Assembly: GCA_023228185.1 (NCBI GenBank)
Contig: JALOBQ010000034.1
Span: 1 to 8,308, forward strand
Length of the DNA: 8,308 nt
Direction of reading: 5' to 3'
Source: Candidatus Omnitrophota bacterium
Lineage (GTDB): Bacteria > Omnitrophota > Gorgyraeia > Gygaellales > Profunditerraquicolaceae
In this document: positions 6,236-8,308 of the stretch, one piece after another
Layout of the letters: every line of letters starts with the position of its first letter
Numbering within the stretch: position 1 is the stretch's first letter
Translations under genes and position numbers: made by a program
Notes under the pieces: model-generated
Databases searched by the model: none
The model's input: only the letters and a program-made list of their open reading frames with translations
Told to the model about the DNA's origin: nothing

Positions 6236-7042
6236 TTAATAATTCTGAAATTCTTCAATGCATTTATTAATTATCTCAGCGTTGATCTGGTTTTTTTCAG
6301 CGACAAAACCGGCTAAAAGCGCCCGGTCGCAAAGCATATTGATTAACCTCGGCGTGCCTTTAGAAAAATCCACGATCAATTTAATCGCTTGATCAAGAAA
6401 TTCAATATTTTTTTGCGGCCGGCCGATCTGGATACGGTGATTGATATAATCTTTAACTTCTTCGGCTTCCAACATACCGATATGATACCTGACCATGATT
6501 CTTTGGCGCAGCTGCCTTAAATTAAAGAGATTGAGTTTTTCGTTTAATTCCGGCTGGCCGACCAGGATTACTTGCAGTAGTTTATCTTTTTCTGTTTCCA
6601 GGTTGGATAATAGGCGCAATTGTTCAAGTATGCCGGGAGTTAAATTTTGCGCTTCATCGATAATTAAAAGCACATTATTGCCGGCCTGGGATTCTTTAAG
6701 CAGGAAAGTGTTTAATTTCTGAAGCATATCCGGTTTGGAGTTTTGTTTAAAAGGAATCCCGAAATCCCGGATAATTGACTCCATAATTTGGGTTTCCGAT
6801 GTATGCGGGTTCAGAATGAAAGCTGTTTTGATGTTTTTGCCAAGCTGGTTCAACAGGAAACGGCAGACCGTTGTTTTTCCCGTGCCGATTTCTCCCGTAA
6901 GCACGATAATGCCTTTTCTTTGGCTGACTCCGTAAAGCAGGTGCGCGAGAGCTTCTTTGTGGTTTTTGCTTGAGAAAAAGAAGGAGGGATCGCTGGTAAT
7001 ATTGAATGGCCGTTCTTTAAATCCGTAAAATTCACAGTACAT
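6236..7042 (-). CDS. GspA/ExeA/MshM-like AAA ATPase, short form
   Basis: The 268-residue protein starts MYCEFYGFKERPFNITSDPS, the signature opening of ExeA/GspA/MshM-type ATPases. Walker A is GEIGTGKTT (50-58), Walker B LLIIDEAQ (125-132), sensor 1 about LVGQPEL (160-166), with arginines in LRQRIMVRYHIG (179-189) and a C-terminal helical lid (GTPRLINMLCDRAL). Classical GspA/ExeA carries a further membrane helix and a periplasmic peptidoglycan-binding domain; this protein ends at FQNY and has neither, making it closer to MshM or to transposition-type AAA proteins. With no transposase nearby and a GspB-like partner 8 nt downstream, an envelope-assembly role is favoured. The ATG at 7042 has a GAGGG ribosome site and matches the family start; the longer open frame to 7390 is only a shadow of the PilZ gene. 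Confidence 0.88.
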   Translation of the reverse strand: MYCEFYGFKERPFNITSDPSFFFSSKNHKEALAHLLYGVSQRKGIIVLTGEIGTGKTTVCRFLLNQLGKNIKTAFILNPHTSETQIMESIIRDFGIPFKQNSKPDMLQKLNTFLLKESQAGNNVLLIIDEAQNLTPGILEQLRLLSNLETEKDKLLQVILVGQPELNEKLNLFNLRQLRQRIMVRYHIGMLEAEEVKDYINHRIQIGRPQKNIEFLDQAIKLIVDFSKGTPRLINMLCDRALLAGFVAEKNQINAEIINKCIEEFQNY

Positions 7043-7045
7043 TTT

Positions 7046-7055
7046 CCCTCTTTCT
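7046..7055 (-). promoter_or_regulatory. Ribosome site of the ATPase gene
   Basis: On the - strand AAGAGGG lies a few bases before the ATG at 7042. It supports 7042 as the start and contrasts with the divergent PilZ gene, which has no such site. Confidence 0.75.
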
Positions 7056-7063
7056 TTTTGTTC

Positions 7064-7091
7064 ATTATAGCAAAAAGCAAGGCTTTGTAAA
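7064..7091 (-). promoter_or_regulatory. Strong sigma70-type promoter of the ATPase-GspB operon
   Basis: On the - strand the -35 box is TTTACA (7086-7091), the spacer 16 bp, and the -10 box a perfect TATAAT (7064-7069) preceded by TG and one base, forming an extended -10. The predicted start near 7057 gives a leader of about 15 nt holding the ribosome site. A short inverted repeat, AAAGC-AAG-GCTTT (7074-7086), fills the spacer. Confidence 0.75.
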
Positions 7092-7094
7092 GTA

Positions 7095-7123
7095 TTGACA
7101 TAGAAGCGAATATATGATATATT
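7095..7123 (+). promoter_or_regulatory. Near-consensus promoter of the PilZ operon, likely leaderless
   Basis: TTGACA (7095-7100), a 17-bp spacer and TATATT (7118-7123), with TG plus one base before it, make an almost ideal extended sigma70 promoter. Only 7 nt (7124-7130) separate the -10 box from the ATG at 7131, so transcription should begin at or next to the start codon. No Shine-Dalgarno is present. The -10 is embedded in the dyad AATATAT-G-ATATATT (7109-7123). Confidence 0.75.
7109..7123. repeat. AT-rich dyad over the PilZ -10 box
   Basis: AATATAT and ATATATT flank a single central G as a perfect inverted repeat and cover the -10 box. It could be an operator, or just the melting-prone AT tract of a strong promoter. 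Confidence 0.5.
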
Positions 7124-7130
7124 TTTTTTA

Positions 7131-7475
7131 ATGGCACCGTTAAGAACCTCGGAAAACAGGGTATTCCCGAGGGTTAATGTTAATTCCCCGATTCGTTTCC
7201 AGGTGCGCGGCAGCGCTGATTTTGATAACGCTGTCTGCAATGATATCAGCGCCGGAGGCTTAAGGTTCACCAGCAGTAAGTTTGTCCCCACGGATTCAGC
7301 CTTAATGTTGGAGATCAAGCTTTTGAAACGTGTTTTAAGGCCGATCGGCAAAGTGGCCTGGTCTACGCCGATGGCGCATTCATATAACAACCAGTTAGGC
7401 GTTGAGTTTTTGGAGTTCGACGTTTTAGAGCGTAATTATTTAAAAGATTTTATCAACATGCGCGTTCCAGCGTAA
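7131..7475 (+). CDS. Stand-alone PilZ-domain protein, first copy
   Basis: The 114-residue protein is essentially one PilZ domain. Both cyclic-di-GMP-binding motifs are visible: RVFPR (R10, R14) and NDISAGGLRF (D38, S40, G42, G43). The C-terminal part (VAWSTPMAHSYNNQLGVEF) fits the last barrel strands. No membrane segment or output domain is attached, so it presumably acts by binding a partner when loaded with cyclic-di-GMP. The ATG at 7131 is 9 codons before the first arginine of the motif and is the base where the predicted promoter should start transcription, implying a leaderless message. It heads a gene set with the cysteine-rich small protein and a second PilZ gene, and diverges from the ATPase-GspB operon. 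Family call firm; partner unknown. Confidence 0.9.
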   Translation: MAPLRTSENRVFPRVNVNSPIRFQVRGSADFDNAVCNDISAGGLRFTSSKFVPTDSALMLEIKLLKRVLRPIGKVAWSTPMAHSYNNQLGVEFLEFDVLERNYLKDFINMRVPA

Positions 7476-7502
7476 ATATTTAAAACTGAAAGGAAAATAA
7501 TC

Positions 7503-7697
7503 ATGTCTCCCGAAGCAACAAAAGCAGCAGCACCAGCAGAAGCAAAACCTAAAGCAGAAAAACAGACCAATTGCCTGGGTTGCAGCAAATTGATCAAGAA
7601 GATCCGCAGGTATTACCGCGACGGCAAATATTATTGCACTAAAAGATGCTGGCGCAATTACCTGGAGAAAAATAAGAAAGAAGCGGTTAAAGAATAA
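7503..7697 (+). CDS. Small basic four-cysteine zinc-finger-like protein
   Basis: The 64-residue protein begins with an Ala/Lys/Pro-rich arm (residues 1-20) followed by a compact domain with C24-x2-C27 and C45-x3-C49, in CLGCSKLIKK and YYCTKRCWRNYLEK. The spacing and the YYRDGKYYC turn suggest a single zinc site of treble-clef or MYM/TRASH-like type. The protein is rich in Lys and Arg, so nucleic acid or ribosome binding is plausible but not shown. AAAGGAAA stands before the ATG at 7503. The stop overlaps the start of the second PilZ gene (TAATG), so the two are co-translated. I do not recognise a named family; a conserved hypothetical of the same lineage is likely. Confidence 0.78.
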   Translation: MSPEATKAAAPAEAKPKAEKQTNCLGCSKLIKKIRRYYRDGKYYCTKRCWRNYLEKNKKEAVKE

Positions 7698-8044
7698 TGA
7701 TCAAAACCGGTAGCGAAAGAAGAGTTAATCCGCGGCTTGACCATAAACTGCCGATGAATATGGCGGTGAACGGTTATGATTTTTCAACGACTACCCATAA
7801 CCTAAGCTGCGTGGGAGCTTATTGCCACATCAATAAGTATGTTCCGCCGTTTACGAAAATTTCCGTGAAATTAAGCCTGCCGTGTGATACTGCCGATAAG
7901 AATAGCCTGATCGAATGTAAAGGTGTGATTGTCAGAAGCGAAGACGAAACAAAAGGCGGTTTTAATATTGCCATATTTTTTAACGAGATCCGCAGCGAAG
8001 AGCGCAAAAAATTGGCGCAATACATAAAGCAGTTCTTACCGTAA
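7697..8044 (+). CDS. Stand-alone PilZ-domain protein, second copy
   Basis: The 115-residue protein is a second single PilZ domain. RVNPR (R9, R13) matches the RxxxR motif, and HNLSCVGAYC (N35, S37, G40) matches the (D/N)xSxxG motif, with Asn in place of the Asp of the first copy. It diverges strongly from the first copy, so it is not a recent duplicate. Two cysteines lie near the motif (C38, C43). No membrane segment or attached domain is seen. The ATG overlaps the previous stop by one base, and no good separate ribosome site is visible, pointing to translational coupling with the zinc-finger-like protein. Cyclic-di-GMP binding is likely, though perhaps with different affinity. Confidence 0.85.
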   Translation: MIKTGSERRVNPRLDHKLPMNMAVNGYDFSTTTHNLSCVGAYCHINKYVPPFTKISVKLSLPCDTADKNSLIECKGVIVRSEDETKGGFNIAIFFNEIRSEERKKLAQYIKQFLP

Positions 8045-8050
8045 CTCCAC

Positions 8051-8067
8051 GTTTTAAACGTTAAAAC
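8051..8067. repeat. AT-rich inverted repeat between PilZ and DUF4416 genes
   Basis: GTTTTAA, spacer ACG, TTAAAAC is a perfect 7-bp inverted repeat followed by TTTTCT. It could be a weak terminator for the PilZ operon or an operator for the next gene. The stem has a single GC pair, so strong termination is unlikely. Confidence 0.4.
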
Positions 8068-8073
8068 TTTTCT

Positions 8074-8308
8074 ATGGGTAAGATCACAAAACCAGTTGGC
8101 GTAAAATTGATCATCGGATTTATCTACCAAGATAAATCCGTTTTTGATAAATTGAAGCTGAAATTACAGCGTAAATTCGGGCCTTTTGATTTTGAATCCC
8201 AGGAAATAGAATTTAATTACACGGATTATTACGCCAAGGAATTTGGCACGTCTTTAAAACGAAAATTCGCCAGTTTCAGGAAACTGATCCGTCCGGAGAA
8301 CCTTTGGG
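8074..8308 (+). CDS. DUF4416 family protein, N-terminal part (runs off the window)
   Basis: Seventy-eight codons are visible from the ATG at 8074 to the window edge, all open. The start MGKITKPVGVKLIIGFIYQD, then KFGPFDFESQEIEF and FNYTDYYAKEFGTSLKRKFASF, matches DUF4416, a family of roughly 180 residues found in various anaerobic and PVC-type bacteria, with no established function known to me. No Shine-Dalgarno precedes the ATG; a short AT-rich inverted repeat lies just upstream. It is 29 nt after the second PilZ gene and could be co-transcribed with it. More than half the protein is beyond the window. Confidence 0.8.
   Translation, partial: MGKITKPVGVKLIIGFIYQDKSVFDKLKLKLQRKFGPFDFESQEIEFNYTDYYAKEFGTSLKRKFASFRKLIRPENLW

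Noticed and set aside
6236..7042. Reading the AAA ATPase as a transposition (TniB/IstB-like) protein and the region as a mobile element
   Set aside because: There is no transposase, terminal inverted repeat or target duplication, and the downstream partner is GspB-like. A phylogeny could still reopen this.
7043..7390. N-terminal extension of the ATPase gene to 7390 on the - strand
   Set aside because: It is antisense to a well-supported PilZ gene, the family start is MYCEFYGFKERPF at 7042, and that ATG has a ribosome site and a promoter just upstream.
7473..7482. TAAATATTTA palindrome after the first PilZ gene
   Set aside because: Ten bases of pure A/T symmetry in an AT-rich gap is expected by chance, and no T-run or stem GC supports a terminator.

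Overview
The window looks like a piece of chromosome from a Gram-negative-type bacterium of the PVC group, most likely Candidatus Omnitrophota. This is inference from gene content. The pointers are a PVC-type small basic protein with a strong Shine-Dalgarno site, SPOR and bacterial-SH3 envelope proteins, a GspA/GspB-like ATPase-periplasm pair, small stand-alone PilZ proteins and a DUF4416 gene. Base composition is moderate. I see no phage genes, insertion sequences, CRISPR arrays, tRNA or rRNA. Gene density is very high and no stretch above 300 bases lacks a gene.

Left block, + strand, 1-5689: the 3' end of a HIT-family nucleotide hydrolase/transferase; a dGTPase-like dNTP triphosphohydrolase (dgt) overlapping it by 22 nt; a GAF plus HD-GYP protein, predicted to be a cyclic-di-GMP phosphodiesterase, overlapping dgt by 41 nt; then a likely internal promoter followed by a SPOR-domain membrane protein, the PVC small basic protein with an Ala/Lys/Pro-rich tail, a secreted protein with two SH3 domains, an M50 (site-2-type) membrane protease with a TTG start, and aroB (3-dehydroquinate synthase). 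Most joints overlap or are separated by only a few bases, so the block probably behaves as an operon with internal promoters.

Middle block, - strand, 7042-5691: a short GspA/ExeA/MshM-like AAA ATPase and a GspB-like single-pass membrane protein. Its last stop codon lies one base from the aroB stop, so the two operons converge with no spacer.

Right block, + strand, 7131-8308: a PilZ protein, a 64-residue four-cysteine zinc-finger-like protein, a second PilZ protein, and the 5' part of a DUF4416 gene. The PilZ operon and the ATPase operon diverge from two near-consensus sigma70 promoters whose -35 boxes are only 3 bp apart. The PilZ promoter sits so close to its ATG that the message should be leaderless.

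The most interesting theme is cyclic-di-GMP. One predicted degrading enzyme and two predicted receptors lie within 6 kb, and the receptors share a divergent control region with a secretion/pilus-assembly-type ATPase pair. A regulated surface-assembly module is a reasonable hypothesis, but the sequence alone does not prove it.
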